Positions 1-8,851 of a stretch of 64,000 nt of DNA are shown here, one piece after another. The position numbers and the translations under genes are program-made. Position 1 is the stretch's first letter. The number at the start of each line of letters is the position of its first letter. The notes beneath the pieces are model-generated. The model saw nothing but the letters and a program-made list of their open reading frames with translations, ran no database searches and was not told the DNA's origin. Origin of the DNA: Alcaligenaceae bacterium (GTDB lineage Bacteria > Pseudomonadota > Gammaproteobacteria > Burkholderiales > Burkholderiaceae_B); contig JACCEN010000011.1 in assembly GCA_013416435.1 (NCBI GenBank), forward strand, positions 62,001 to 126,000, given 5' to 3'.

Positions 1-24
1 AGACCCCGCATGGGGTCTGACCCC
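1..24. repeat. Palindromic element, cut by window edge
   Basis: The right arm GGGGTCTGACCCC and a GCAT-type centre are visible, and the left arm is cut by the start of the window. The element lies 8 bp beyond the stop of the hydroxyacid dehydrogenase gene. It belongs to the family described under the later repeat clusters. Confidence 0.85.
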
Positions 25-32
25 AAGCCGGT

Positions 33-965
33 TCAATATCCCCTATCCCTAGCCACCACGCCCGTCAACGGCTCGCCGCGCAGATAGCAGTTGATCTTGT
101 TCGAAACCTGCTCGATGGTTTCCTCGCGCAGGCTGGCCGCGGCCACGTGCGGGGTGATGGTGATGCGCGGGTCGGACCAGAACGGGTGATTCTCGGGCAG
201 CGGTTCCTGCTGGAACACGTCCAGCGTCGCGCCGAGCAGCTGGCCGGAATCCAGCAGCGGCTGCAGGTCTTCTTCGACCAGATGGGCGCCGCGCCCCATG
301 CTGATCAGATAAGCGCCGGGCTGCAGCTGCTGCAGTGTCTCGCGGCGCAGTATGCCTCGCGTCTCGTCTGTCAGCGGCAACGTGTTGATCAGCACGCGGG
401 TCCGCGCCAGGAAAGCGGGAAGCTCGTCCGCGCCGGCGAACTTCTGCACGCCGGGCAAGTCCTTTCCGCTGCGTGACCAGCCTGCCACCGGGTAGTCCAG
501 GCTTGCGATGGTCTGCGCCACGCGCGTCCCCATGACGCCCATGCCCAGGACCCCGACCGTCCATTTCCCCCGCTGTATGTCGGGCTGCTGTTCCCAGCGC
601 TTGAGCTTTTGCAGGCGCTCGTATTCGTCGAACTGGCGCGACGCGCGAACCAGGGCATACACGGCGTACTCCGCCATCTGCACGGCCATGCCCGCGTCCT
701 CGATGCGCACGACGGATACGCCGTCGCCCAGGCCCGGCAAGCGGAACAGCGCGTCTACGCCTGCCCCCAGGTTGAACACCGCTTTTATCCCGGGCTCGCG
801 CTGGAACAGGTCTTGAGGAGGATTCCAGGCAATGGCCAGGTCCGCGCCTACCGAGACGCCGTTATCGGACCAGCCATGGAGGCGTGCGGAAGGAATGGCC
901 GCCTGCAGCGGCTTGATCCAGGCGTCGTCGTCCAGATCCAGGGTGGAGGCAAAAATGATGTTCAC
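33..965 (-). CDS. ghrA: D-2-hydroxyacid dehydrogenase, glyoxylate/hydroxypyruvate reductase A type
   Basis: This is a 310-residue NAD(P)H-dependent 2-hydroxyacid dehydrogenase, expected to reduce glyoxylate or hydroxypyruvate in the cytosol. The nucleotide-binding glycine motif GVLGMGVMG lies at about residues 138-146. The catalytic Arg is in SMGRGAH (about 225), the Glu in QQEPLP (about 254) and the His in TPHVAA (about 273). The length fits the GhrA subgroup. It is the last gene of a minus-strand cluster, 21 bp after the TPP enzyme gene. A reductase of glyoxylate-like products fits the lyase encoded upstream, but the true substrate is inferred. The gene symbol is by family resemblance only. 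Confidence 0.8.
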   Translation of the reverse strand: MNIIFASTLDLDDDAWIKPLQAAIPSARLHGWSDNGVSVGADLAIAWNPPQDLFQREPGIKAVFNLGAGVDALFRLPGLGDGVSVVRIEDAGMAVQMAEYAVYALVRASRQFDEYERLQKLKRWEQQPDIQRGKWTVGVLGMGVMGTRVAQTIASLDYPVAGWSRSGKDLPGVQKFAGADELPAFLARTRVLINTLPLTDETRGILRRETLQQLQPGAYLISMGRGAHLVEEDLQPLLDSGQLLGATLDVFQQEPLPENHPFWSDPRITITPHVAAASLREETIEQVSNKINCYLRGEPLTGVVARDRGY

Positions 966-986
966 GTCGATCTACAGTCCAAAGGT

Positions 987-2723
987 TCAGTTGGAAGAAG
1001 CCGGCAGGCCGGGGCTGAGCATATCTTGCGCGCGCGCGAGCGCTGCCTTGCGTATTTCCGACAAGGTCTCGCCCGGGGCAATGCCGTTGCTGTCATAGCG
1101 TATTTCGAGCAAGGCGGGCAAGCGTTCGGATTGCGCGTAGGCCAGCGCGCGCTCCAGGGCGTCAGGGAAGTCTTCGGTCCTTTCCACCGCGATGCCCAGT
1201 CCGCCATAGGCGCGCACGACTTGGGTAAAGTCCGGATTCTCGAAGTCCAGGGCAATTGCGCGGCCAGGGAATTCGCGTTCCTGGTGGGCGCGTATCGTGC
1301 CCCAGATTCCATTGTTGTAAACCAGTATCACGATGCCCAGGCGATACTGCATGGCCACGCCCAGTTCCTGCATCGTCATCTGGAAGCAGCCGTCGCCCGC
1401 GCCGCATACGACGATACGGTCCGGATGCTCGAGCTTGGCCGAAATGGCGGCCGGCAGACCATAGCCCATGGAGCCCACCGTCGGAGCGAGGCTGGTGCCC
1501 AGTCCGTTGAACGGCCGGTAACGATGCAGATAGAACGCATAGTTGCCCGCCCCCACCGTAAGGCAAGCCTCGTCGGGCAGGCGGCGCCCGAGGTGTTCGG
1601 CCGCCGCGTCCAGGCTCATGGGGCCTGGGAAATCCAGCGGCTTGAAGCTGTCGAGACACTGGGCATGCGCCTCTTTGACGGCTGCTGCGCGCGGCGCCGC
1701 ATGACCGGGCTCGATGGTATCCAGCGCCTGGGCAAACCCCGCGACACTCGCGACGATGGCTTGGCTGGGCATGAAGACCCGGCCCAGCTCGTTGCTGTCG
1801 GGATAGACGTGCACCAGCTTCTGGCGTGGATGCGGGCTTTCGACCAAGGTGTAGCCCAGCGTGGTGGCCTCCCCCAGCCGGGTGCCCACCGCGAGTATCA
1901 AGTCCGCATTCAGCATTCGGTCCCGCAGTTGGTCGGTCATGCCCCAGCCCACGTGCCCCGCCGCATTGGGATGGCTCTGCCGGAAGCATTCCAGGCGTCG
2001 CCAGGCGGTGCCCACGGGGAGCTCGAAGCGTTGCGCGAAATCACCCACCCGCTCAATGGCCTCTTCGGTCCAGCCGCTGCCACCGACCAGCATGAAAGGG
2101 CGCTGGGCCTCATCCAGCAAAGATTTCAGCCGCGTCATATCGCCCATGCCGGGATGAACGATGGTCCGCTGATACCTGGGCAGGTCTTCGACCACCGCGC
2201 GCCCCCATAAGGTGTCTTCTGGCAGGGCCAGCACCACGGGGCCCGGCCGGCCCCCGGTGGCAACCGCGAACGCCCGGGCGATGTATTCCGGTATCCGATC
2301 GCTGCGGTCTATCTGGGCCACCCATTTCGCCATCTGCCCGAACATGCGCCGATAATCGATTTCCTGGAAAGCCTCCCGCTCGTAAAAATCATTGCCCACC
2401 TGGCCGACGAATAGAATCATGGGCGTCGAATCCTGATACGCGGTATGCACGCCTATGGACGCATTGGTGGCACCCGGCCCGCGCGTCACGAAGCAGATGC
2501 CCGGTTCGCCGGTCAGCTTGCCATAAGCCTCGGCCATGTATGCCGCGCCGCTTTCCTGCCTGCAGACCACCGCCTGGATGGCGCCCACATGCTCGTTCAA
2601 AGCATCGATGCACGGCAGATAGCTTTCACCCGGGACCATGAATAGCCGACGCACTCCTTGCAGCCGGAGCTGCTGCATCAGGATCTGGCCACCACTTCGT
2701 TCAACGCCGGGCAGAGCTTTCAT
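987..2723 (-). CDS. Thiamine pyrophosphate enzyme, acetolactate-synthase-like
   Basis: This 578-residue protein has the three-part architecture of the acetolactate synthase/oxalyl-CoA decarboxylase superfamily: an N-terminal PYR domain, a central domain and a C-terminal PP domain. The catalytic Glu of the PYR domain is present in RQESGAAYMAEAYG (E57). The metal/TPP motif GAGDGCF, followed about 25 residues later by NNGIWG, lies in the C-terminal third. Glyoxylate carboligase characteristically lacks that Glu, so this is unlikely to be canonical Gcl despite the neighbouring glyoxylate-type genes. A good AGGAG precedes the ATG. The substrate is probably a 2-oxoacid or acyl-CoA but is not determined. 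Confidence 0.8.
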   Translation of the reverse strand: MKALPGVERSGGQILMQQLRLQGVRRLFMVPGESYLPCIDALNEHVGAIQAVVCRQESGAAYMAEAYGKLTGEPGICFVTRGPGATNASIGVHTAYQDSTPMILFVGQVGNDFYEREAFQEIDYRRMFGQMAKWVAQIDRSDRIPEYIARAFAVATGGRPGPVVLALPEDTLWGRAVVEDLPRYQRTIVHPGMGDMTRLKSLLDEAQRPFMLVGGSGWTEEAIERVGDFAQRFELPVGTAWRRLECFRQSHPNAAGHVGWGMTDQLRDRMLNADLILAVGTRLGEATTLGYTLVESPHPRQKLVHVYPDSNELGRVFMPSQAIVASVAGFAQALDTIEPGHAAPRAAAVKEAHAQCLDSFKPLDFPGPMSLDAAAEHLGRRLPDEACLTVGAGNYAFYLHRYRPFNGLGTSLAPTVGSMGYGLPAAISAKLEHPDRIVVCGAGDGCFQMTMQELGVAMQYRLGIVILVYNNGIWGTIRAHQEREFPGRAIALDFENPDFTQVVRAYGGLGIAVERTEDFPDALERALAYAQSERLPALLEIRYDSNGIAPGETLSEIRKAALARAQDMLSPGLPASSN

Positions 2724-2739
2724 GCGGGTTCTCCTCTTT

Positions 2740-3528
2740 CTATTGGGACGGCGACAGCGCCCGGTTCAACGCGGCCACTTGGTCTTCCGAGACCGCGTGC
2801 TTGGATTTCAGCCCTGCGCCGCGCACCCAGGCGAGATCTTCCTCCAGGGACTGCGCGTCCCGGTAAGCGTGCGCGCTGTCGACGGCCAGGCATCCGGCCG
2901 CGGTGCATTCCAGGACAAAACGGCTGCGTATATGCCTGAGCGCCGTCGCATCGTCCGGGTGTTCCATTCCCAGGGCGAAGCCCAGTCTTTCTCCTGCCAG
3001 CACGGCGGCCTTGATGCGCGCGCTGGCGGTCAGCACGTCGAACATGCGCACCACGGCCAAGGGCGAGGCCAGCACCGGAACGATCGCGGTGCGTCCGAGC
3101 GGCAGCTTCAGGCGCTCCTCGCATGCCTCCAGCAGCGCATCGAGTTCTTCGATATGCCGAGCGGCATCAGCCTGCGACGTCAGCACGGCGTCGGGGCCGC
3201 CTTCGATGATTTTCTCGAGCTCGCTTCGCCCCCCATGATCCAGAGCGTTGATGCGTACCGCCGCCACCGTGCCGGCCTGGCGGCACTCCGCCATGAAGTC
3301 CACCGCCCGTATGCATGCCGCCTGCCTGTCTTCCGGCGCCGTCAATCCTTCCAGGTCGGCGACCAGTACGTCCGCCCCGGAGGCGATCCCCCGGCGCTGG
3401 GCAGCGCTGTCCAGCCCCGGCACGAACAGCCAGCTTCGCCGCCGGGATGAAACGCAGCCCGGCAAGCAGCTGCGGGCCTCGTGGCTTACCAGACTTGAAT
3501 GATTGCCGGGAAGATTAGGCAGCGACAT
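2740..3528 (-). CDS. HpcH/HpaI aldolase / CitE-like CoA-ester lyase
   Basis: This protein of 262 residues resembles the citrate-lyase beta subunit/malyl-CoA lyase family of TIM-barrel Mg-dependent lyases. Visible family segments are RRSWLFVPGLD near the N terminus, VADLEGLTAPEDR (acidic metal site) and a central RINALDHG segment. Members cleave beta-hydroxyacyl-CoAs such as malyl-CoA or citramalyl-CoA to an oxoacid and an acyl-CoA. The ATG at 3528 gives the family N terminus. An upstream extension to 3669 would overlap gntR and lacks resemblance. It sits 34 bp after gntR and 16 bp before the TPP enzyme gene, so all are probably one transcript. The start codon has no strong ribosome binding site, so it is uncertain. 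Confidence 0.78.
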   Translation of the reverse strand: MSLPNLPGNHSSLVSHEARSCLPGCVSSRRRSWLFVPGLDSAAQRRGIASGADVLVADLEGLTAPEDRQAACIRAVDFMAECRQAGTVAAVRINALDHGGRSELEKIIEGGPDAVLTSQADAARHIEELDALLEACEERLKLPLGRTAIVPVLASPLAVVRMFDVLTASARIKAAVLAGERLGFALGMEHPDDATALRHIRSRFVLECTAAGCLAVDSAHAYRDAQSLEEDLAWVRGAGLKSKHAVSEDQVAALNRALSPSQ

Positions 3529-3562
3529 GATTCTGGTCCATGTTTGGGGTTGAATACGCGCT

Positions 3563-4285
3563 TTACAACGACGTCCGGCCAAAATCCGCCCGCAGGCGTG
3601 CCAGGATGCCGACCAAGTGATCATGCATGGCATGACGTGCGCGCCCGGCATCGCGATCCGCGATGGCATCGAGAATCTGCTCGTGCTCGAGCCGCGCCTG
3701 TTCCCATATGTGCTGCGTGACGAAATGCGCTTCCATGCGGGAATAGACGGCGCTGCCCTGGCTCAGGCTCCAAAGATGCGCGATCGCCGACGCCAAGGCC
3801 GCATTGCCGCAAGAAGTGGCGATCGCCAGGTGGAAGGCGCGATCATGGCGGCCAGGCTCTTCGACGGTGTTCATTGCCCTGTGCGCCGCCTCGATCGCCG
3901 CAATCTGCGCGGGCAGCGCCACCTGGGCCGCCAGTGCCGCGGATTCGGGCTCCAGCAGCAGGCGCGTTTCGAGCAAATCGAAGGGCCCGATGTCGCCGCC
4001 CATGTCGGTGCTGGGCTGGACCAGCTTCGGGCTCGGCCGCTCGCCCGTCTGCGCCGGCATGACGAAGACGCCGGTTCCCACACGGACCTCGACATAGCCT
4101 TCGAGCTCCAGCGCAATCAAGGCCTCGCGCACCGAGGCGCGGCTGACCTGCAGATGCTCGGCCAGGTCTCTTTCGGAAGGCAGGCGCTCGCCCGCCGCGA
4201 ACTCCCCCGCACGGATCCGCCCGGCGATCTGCCCGGCGATGATCCGGTAGAGACGAGGCGCGCTCACGGCTTGAAGGGGAATCAT
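3563..4285 (-). CDS. GntR-family regulator, FadR/FCD subfamily
   Basis: This 240-residue DNA-binding repressor or activator has an N-terminal winged helix with the typical GntR helix-turn-helix (AGERLPSERDLAEHLQVSRA, then SVREALIALELEG) at about residues 25-75. A C-terminal all-helical FCD ligand domain carries the acidic and His positions that usually bind metal and a carboxylate. It is the first gene of the lyase - TPP enzyme - reductase cluster and presumably controls it. The ATG at 4285 (MIPLQAV) is preferred over an upstream start at 4342, because the latter would translate through a candidate operator. The effector is unknown; FCD regulators often sense small organic acids. Confidence 0.88.
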   Translation of the reverse strand: MIPLQAVSAPRLYRIIAGQIAGRIRAGEFAAGERLPSERDLAEHLQVSRASVREALIALELEGYVEVRVGTGVFVMPAQTGERPSPKLVQPSTDMGGDIGPFDLLETRLLLEPESAALAAQVALPAQIAAIEAAHRAMNTVEEPGRHDRAFHLAIATSCGNAALASAIAHLWSLSQGSAVYSRMEAHFVTQHIWEQARLEHEQILDAIADRDAGRARHAMHDHLVGILARLRADFGRTSL

Positions 4286-4306
4286 GTCATCGACACCAGT
4301 GGTCCA

Positions 4307-4319
4307 GTGGTCAGGCCAC
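4307..4319. promoter_or_regulatory. Candidate GntR operator
   Basis: GTGGTCAGGCCAC is a near-perfect inverted repeat lying 22 bp upstream of the gntR start. It contains TGGTCAGGCCA, close to the TGGT-N3-ACCA sites typical of FadR-subfamily regulators. A CCAGTGG direct repeat overlaps it. Autoregulation of the cluster is inferred from position only. Confidence 0.4.
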
Positions 4320-4386
4320 CCAATGTAAATGAAAAACCGCAAGGTCGCCAGATCCCTCGCGGTCTTTTAGGTGAAAACCCTGGGAA

Positions 4387-4549
4387 GGAACAGACCCGAT
4401 GCGCGGGTCTGTTCCCAACAAGTAGTGGGGGTCAGACCCCATGCGGGGTCTGACCCCGTGGATGCCCTCGAATGCGCCAGGGGTCAGACCCGATTTGTGG
4501 GTCTGACCCCCGGCATTCAGGGGTCGGACCCCGTATGGGGTCCGACCCC
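4387..4549. repeat. Palindromic element cluster, four copies
   Basis: There are four two-armed palindromes at 4387-4415, 4428-4457, 4480-4510 and 4520-4549, between the tctA stop and the gntR start. The first is a divergent version whose arms, GGAACAGACCC and GGGTCTGTTCC, remain exact complements. The last has GGGGTCGGACCCC paired with GGGGTCCGACCCC, a compensated A:T to G:C change. The rest of the 4286-4550 gap holds the gntR promoter region. Confidence 0.95.
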
Positions 4550-4550
4550 T

Positions 4551-6056
4551 TCAATCTTCTTCCACGAAGGTTTCTTCGCGCTTCTTGCGTATGGACGGCA
4601 AGGCGACGATCAGCACCAGGATGAGCGCCAGCACCAGCAAGGACGCCGAGAGCGGACGCGTTACGAAGGTGGCGTACTCGCCTCGGGCCAGCAGCAATGC
4701 GCGCCGGAAGTTCTCTTCCATCATCGGGCCGAGCACCAGGCCGAGCAGCAGGGGCGCCCCCTCGCACTTCAGCTTGGACCACAGATAGCCGATCACTCCG
4801 AACGCCGCCGTCATGTAGATGTCGAAGACGTTGTAGTTGAGCGAATAGACGCCTATCGTGCAGAACACCAGGATCGCCGGAAACAGGATGCGGTAAGGCA
4901 CCTTGAGCAGCTTGATCCATAGGCCGATCAGCGGCAGATTCAGGATCAGCAGCATCAGGTTGCCGATCCACATCGATACGATCAGCCCCCAGAACAGTTC
5001 GGGGTGGCTGGTCATGACCTGCGGGCCGGGCTGGATGTTGTGTATCGTCATCGCGCCGACCATCAAGGCCATCACCGCATTGCCTGGAATGCCCAGCGTC
5101 AGCAGCGGGATGAACGAAGTCTGCGCCGCGGCGTTGTTGGCGGACTCAGGCCCCGCCACGCCTGCCGGATGGCCGTGGCCGAAGCGCTCGGGATCGCGGG
5201 CTATCTTTTTCTCGAGCGTATAGGACGCGAACGATGAAAGCACCGCGCCGCCGCCTGGCAGGATGCCCAGCGCCGACCCCAGGGCCGTGCCGCGGATGAC
5301 GGCGGGATAGGCTTCCCGAAACTCCTGGCGATTGGGATAAAGCGTTCCCACCTTGTCGGTGATGTCGACACGATTCTCGCGCTGCTGCAGGTTGTTCATG
5401 ATCTCGGCGAAACCGAAAACACCCATGGCGACGATGGCGAAATCGATGCCGTCCTGCAGCTCAGGAATACCGAAGTCGTAGCGGGCCACGCCCGAGTTCA
5501 CGTCGGTGCCGATCATGCCCAGCAGCAGGCCCAGGAGAATCATCGCGATGGCCTTGGGCAGGGACCCGGAAGCCAGTACCACCGCGCCCACCAGGCCCAG
5601 CACCATCAATGAAAAATACTCGGCAGGGCCAAACTTGAAGGCGACTTCGGCCAGGGGCGGCGCAAACGCGGACAACAGGACCGTTGCAACGCAGCCCGCG
5701 AAGAACGAACCCAGCGCCGCGATCGCCAGGGCCGAGCCGGCGCGGCCGTTGCGCGCCATCTGGTGGCCGTCCAGCACTGTCACCACCGCCGATGTCTCGC
5801 CGGGGAGCGCGACCAGTATGGCCGTCGTCGAGCCGCCATACTGCGCGCCATAATAGATGCCGGCGAGCATGATCAAGCCCGCCGTCGGCGGAAGGATGTA
5901 CGTGATGGGCAGCAGCATGGCGATGGTCGGCACCGGCCCGATTCCCGGCAGCACGCCGATCAGGGTTCCCAGCAGACAGCCCATGAAGGCATAGACGAGG
6001 TTTTCGGCTGTGAACGCAACCGACAGCCCCAAAGACAAATGTTCAAGCAGCTCCAT
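4551..6056 (-). CDS. tctA: Tripartite tricarboxylate transporter large permease TctA
   Basis: This is a 501-residue integral membrane protein with about a dozen hydrophobic segments. It matches TctA, the large permease of tripartite tricarboxylate transporters, which import carboxylates delivered by a periplasmic Bug/TctC receptor. Family signatures include GTLIGVLPGIGPVPTIAMLLPITY near residues 35-60 and the loop GLLLGMIGTDVNSGVARYDFG. The related element PGGGAVLSSFASYTLEKK lies about residue 270. The gene follows tctB by 10 bp. The C terminus ends in a charged KKREETFVEED. No receptor gene is in the operon; the nearest is the Bug gene at 8883-9857. Confidence 0.93.
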   Translation of the reverse strand: MELLEHLSLGLSVAFTAENLVYAFMGCLLGTLIGVLPGIGPVPTIAMLLPITYILPPTAGLIMLAGIYYGAQYGGSTTAILVALPGETSAVVTVLDGHQMARNGRAGSALAIAALGSFFAGCVATVLLSAFAPPLAEVAFKFGPAEYFSLMVLGLVGAVVLASGSLPKAIAMILLGLLLGMIGTDVNSGVARYDFGIPELQDGIDFAIVAMGVFGFAEIMNNLQQRENRVDITDKVGTLYPNRQEFREAYPAVIRGTALGSALGILPGGGAVLSSFASYTLEKKIARDPERFGHGHPAGVAGPESANNAAAQTSFIPLLTLGIPGNAVMALMVGAMTIHNIQPGPQVMTSHPELFWGLIVSMWIGNLMLLILNLPLIGLWIKLLKVPYRILFPAILVFCTIGVYSLNYNVFDIYMTAAFGVIGYLWSKLKCEGAPLLLGLVLGPMMEENFRRALLLARGEYATFVTRPLSASLLVLALILVLIVALPSIRKKREETFVEED

Positions 6057-6066
6057 GGCCGGCTCC

Positions 6067-6522
6067 TCAGCTAAAACTCGGCCAGAGGGGGAAGATCAGT
6101 CCCAACCCCCTGATGAACGCCAAATAGGAAAAAAACACAAGAAAGGCGGCGTTGGCCACCGCCACTTTCCAATTGAAATCATGGCCGGCCACGCTGCTCA
6201 CGACCACCAGGATGAAGGTCGCCAGATACACGCCGAGCAGATTCAGCAAAGCGCCGAACAGCATGACGGAACCGATGATGAGGGCCGTGACGCGCCAGTC
6301 GAACTTCTCGACCTCCGTTTCCTGGGCCTTGATCGACAGGGCTCCCAGCGCAACGCCGGCCCCCATCACAGCCAGGATCACGCCCAGCCAGAAGGGAAAA
6401 TATCCCGGTCCCATGCGCGCCGCCGTGCCCATCTGGTAGTTGGTTGCCTGCAACGCAAAAAACAACCCGATGCCGACGAACATCAGGCCCGACCAAAAAT
6501 CCTGCTTAGAGCGTATTCTCAT
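6067..6522 (-). CDS. tctB: Tripartite tricarboxylate transporter small subunit TctB
   Basis: This 151-residue protein has four predicted membrane segments, matching the small, poorly conserved TctB subunit. The N-terminal pattern SKQDFWSGLMFVGIGLFFAL, followed by GTAARMGPGYFPFWLG, is characteristic of the family. It precedes tctA by 10 bp, the standard TctBA order. The ATG at 6522 follows GAGGAAAGG. Upstream, the roughly 240-bp gap to the divergent response regulator probably contains the shared control region. It includes a small inverted repeat, TTAC-N6-GTAA, near 6658-6671, whose role is unknown. Confidence 0.92.
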   Translation of the reverse strand: MRIRSKQDFWSGLMFVGIGLFFALQATNYQMGTAARMGPGYFPFWLGVILAVMGAGVALGALSIKAQETEVEKFDWRVTALIIGSVMLFGALLNLLGVYLATFILVVVSSVAGHDFNWKVAVANAAFLVFFSYLAFIRGLGLIFPLWPSFS

Positions 6523-6763
6523 CCTTTCCTCTTACCCCCTTCTTTCTGAATCGGCACGGCGTCTCTTTCTTCGTGGGCGCCGCGCGGCAAGCCATCACCT
6601 TGATGGGCCAGGGGATGATGGTAGGTAAAAAGCGGGACGCCGAGGATTACCGGGGCATTACCGTTTCGTAACCTTGCGCGCTTGACCATTCCGTGCCCGC
6701 ATTGCATCCTTGATGCCCATTCACACACGAAAGAGGAGTGCCTGCCGCGCAGGCATACGAGCC

Positions 6764-7462
6764 ATGTGGCGCTGCCTGATCATTGAAGACGACATCGACA
6801 ACGCGCGATACATCGCGGCGGGACTGAAAGAGCTGGGCCATTCCGTCACCACCTGCGCCGATGGCGCCACCGGCCTGCAGCGCGCGACCGGCGAATACTG
6901 GGACGTCATCGTGCTCGACCGCATGCTGCCCAACGACGTGGACGGCCTGTCCATACTGGCCACGCTGCGCGGCCTGGGTAAGCAGACCCCTGTGCTGGTG
7001 CTGAGCGCCCTGACCGCGCTGGACGAACGCGTAAGGGGGCTGAAAGCCGGCGGCGACGATTATCTCAGCAAGCCTTTCGCCTTCCCCGAACTCGCCGCCC
7101 GCCTCGAAGCCCTGGTGCGCCGGGCCTCGTCCGATTACAACTTGCGACAGCTACAAGTTGCCGACCTGTCGCTCGACCTCATCAGCCGCCGGGTGAACCG
7201 TGCGGGCCAGAACATTTCGCTTCAACCCCGCGAATTCAAGCTGCTGAGCTACATGATGATGAATTCCGGCCAGGTGCTGACCCGCACCATGCTGCTGGCC
7301 GCGGTATGGGACTACCACTTCGATCCGCAAACCAATGTGATCGACGTGCACATCAGCCGCCTGCGCCAGAAAGTCGACGGCCCCTTTGATCGCTCCCTCA
7401 TCCATACGGTGCGCGGCACGGGCTACATGCTCGCGCAGGAAGAACCGTCCGACACCGCATGA
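6764..7462 (+). CDS. OmpR-family response regulator
   Basis: This 232-residue regulator has an N-terminal receiver domain and a C-terminal OmpR/PhoB winged helix. In the receiver, an acidic pair in IIEDD lies near residues 9-10, the phosphoacceptor D52 is in VIVLDRMLPND, and the Lys is in YLSKPFAF. DNA-binding motifs LQPREFKLLSYMM and VDVHISRLRQKV are visible. The ATG at 6764 (MWRCLIIEDD) is chosen because receiver domains start directly at this point; a TTG at 6710 would add a non-homologous tail. It overlaps the kinase gene by 4 bp (ATGA). Position opposite tctBA suggests TctD-like control of carboxylate uptake. Confidence 0.92.
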   Translation: MWRCLIIEDDIDNARYIAAGLKELGHSVTTCADGATGLQRATGEYWDVIVLDRMLPNDVDGLSILATLRGLGKQTPVLVLSALTALDERVRGLKAGGDDYLSKPFAFPELAARLEALVRRASSDYNLRQLQVADLSLDLISRRVNRAGQNISLQPREFKLLSYMMMNSGQVLTRTMLLAAVWDYHFDPQTNVIDVHISRLRQKVDGPFDRSLIHTVRGTGYMLAQEEPSDTA

Positions 7463-8844
7463 AACACCGCCTGCGCAATACCCTGCATGCCATCTGGAAT
7501 TCGGTCGCGTTCCGTCTGACGCTCAACTACAGCCTGTTTGCGCTCTCCACCTCGCTGGTCCTGCTGGTCATCGTGTACTACCAGACCACGGGCATACAGG
7601 CCTCGCAGTTCTCTCGGCAGGTGGCCATCACGGCTCAGCGCCTGGGCGCTCACTACAACCAGGGAGGCATCGATGGGCTGGTACGGGAGATCGAGCTCGA
7701 GCTCGCCGACCAGGTCAACACCGACACCGAGATGTTTCTGCTGCTTGATCCAGGGGGCCGGGCGCTGGCGGGCAACATCAAGCCGGATCCGTCTTTGAAT
7801 GCGCTGGGCCCCGACGGCACCGACCTGACCGTCCTCTTGCGTGGCCAGGCTGCCCACGGCTATGTGGTGGCGCACGATCTGCCGGACGGATCCCGCTTGA
7901 TCGTGGGCCACGATCTTCGCGACCTGCGCGAGATCACGCAGTTGATCAAGCACGCCAGCCTTGCCGCCGTGGGCGTAACGGCCCTGCTGGTGCTGCTGGG
8001 CGCCTTCCTGTTCCGGCGTGCCATGCAGCGCCGGGTCGAAGTCATTCGCCGCACCGCGGCCAAGGTCGGCGCGGGCCAGTTCAAGCAGCGCGTTCCAACC
8101 GGACAGAAGCCCGACGAGTTCGCGCTGCTGACCCACGACATCAACAATATGCTCGACCGCATCGAGCTTCTGATGCTGGGCGTGCGCAATGTTTCGGACG
8201 CCGTGGCTCACCAGCTTCGCACGCCGCTCACACGCATGCTGGCACGCCTGCGCACCATCGATCTCGCGCGGGCGGAACGCCGCGAGCTGGAAGCGAGCAT
8301 CGCCTATCTGGTCACCGAGATCGAGGACCTGGCCAAGGTATCTGAAAAACTGCTGCAGATATCCGAGCTGGAATCGGGAGCCATGCGCAAGAAATTCGAA
8401 CCGTCCAGGCTGGATGTCATCGCCGCCGACGTCGTCGAGCTCTATGAAGCGCTGGCGGAAGAAAAACAAGCGACGCTGGTGGTCGCGCCGACGGGGCCGG
8501 TCACCGTCCATGGCGACCCCGACCTGCTCGCCGGCGCCGTCGCATGCATGGTGGACAACGCATTGAAGTATGCCGGCAGCCCGGCGCGGATAGAAGTTTC
8601 CGTCAAGCAGGCCGGCGACGAAACCGTCATCACGATCGCCGATAACGGCCCCGGCATATCGCCCGACAAGCACGCGCGCATCGGCGAGCGCTTCTATCGG
8701 CTGCGTCCGGATATACCGGGCTACGGCCTGGGGCTGACCACCGTCATGGCCATCGCAAGACTGCATGGCGCCCGCTTCGAGCTTGCCAACGCCAACCCCG
8801 GCCTGCGCGTCAGCCTGCGTTTTGGTCCGGGGGGTCAGAACTGA
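7459..8844 (+). CDS. Membrane sensor histidine kinase
   Basis: This 461-residue kinase is the partner of the upstream regulator. The first membrane helix spans about residues 18-42, followed by a roughly 125-residue periplasmic sensor. A second helix lies at 166-186, then a HAMP linker. The phosphoacceptor H251 is in AVAHQLRTPLTR, followed by an HATPase domain with DNALKYA (N box), ADNGPGIS (G1) and GYGLGLTTV. The short sensor domain does not clearly match the longer TctE type, so a tricarboxylate signal is inference from the neighbouring tctBA. The stop lies in a degenerate fragment (GGGGGTCAGAAC) of the palindromic repeat, so the last residues may be element-derived. Confidence 0.93.
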   Translation: MKHRLRNTLHAIWNSVAFRLTLNYSLFALSTSLVLLVIVYYQTTGIQASQFSRQVAITAQRLGAHYNQGGIDGLVREIELELADQVNTDTEMFLLLDPGGRALAGNIKPDPSLNALGPDGTDLTVLLRGQAAHGYVVAHDLPDGSRLIVGHDLRDLREITQLIKHASLAAVGVTALLVLLGAFLFRRAMQRRVEVIRRTAAKVGAGQFKQRVPTGQKPDEFALLTHDINNMLDRIELLMLGVRNVSDAVAHQLRTPLTRMLARLRTIDLARAERRELEASIAYLVTEIEDLAKVSEKLLQISELESGAMRKKFEPSRLDVIAADVVELYEALAEEKQATLVVAPTGPVTVHGDPDLLAGAVACMVDNALKYAGSPARIEVSVKQAGDETVITIADNGPGISPDKHARIGERFYRLRPDIPGYGLGLTTVMAIARLHGARFELANANPGLRVSLRFGPGGQN

Positions 8845-8851
8845 GGGGTGA

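Noticed and set aside
609-2210. Long plus-strand open frame (533 codons) opposite the TPP enzyme
   Set aside because: It is antisense to a protein with clear TPP-enzyme motifs. Its translation lacks any recognisable domain and is Arg/Gln/His/Gly-rich, as expected for a high-GC shadow frame.
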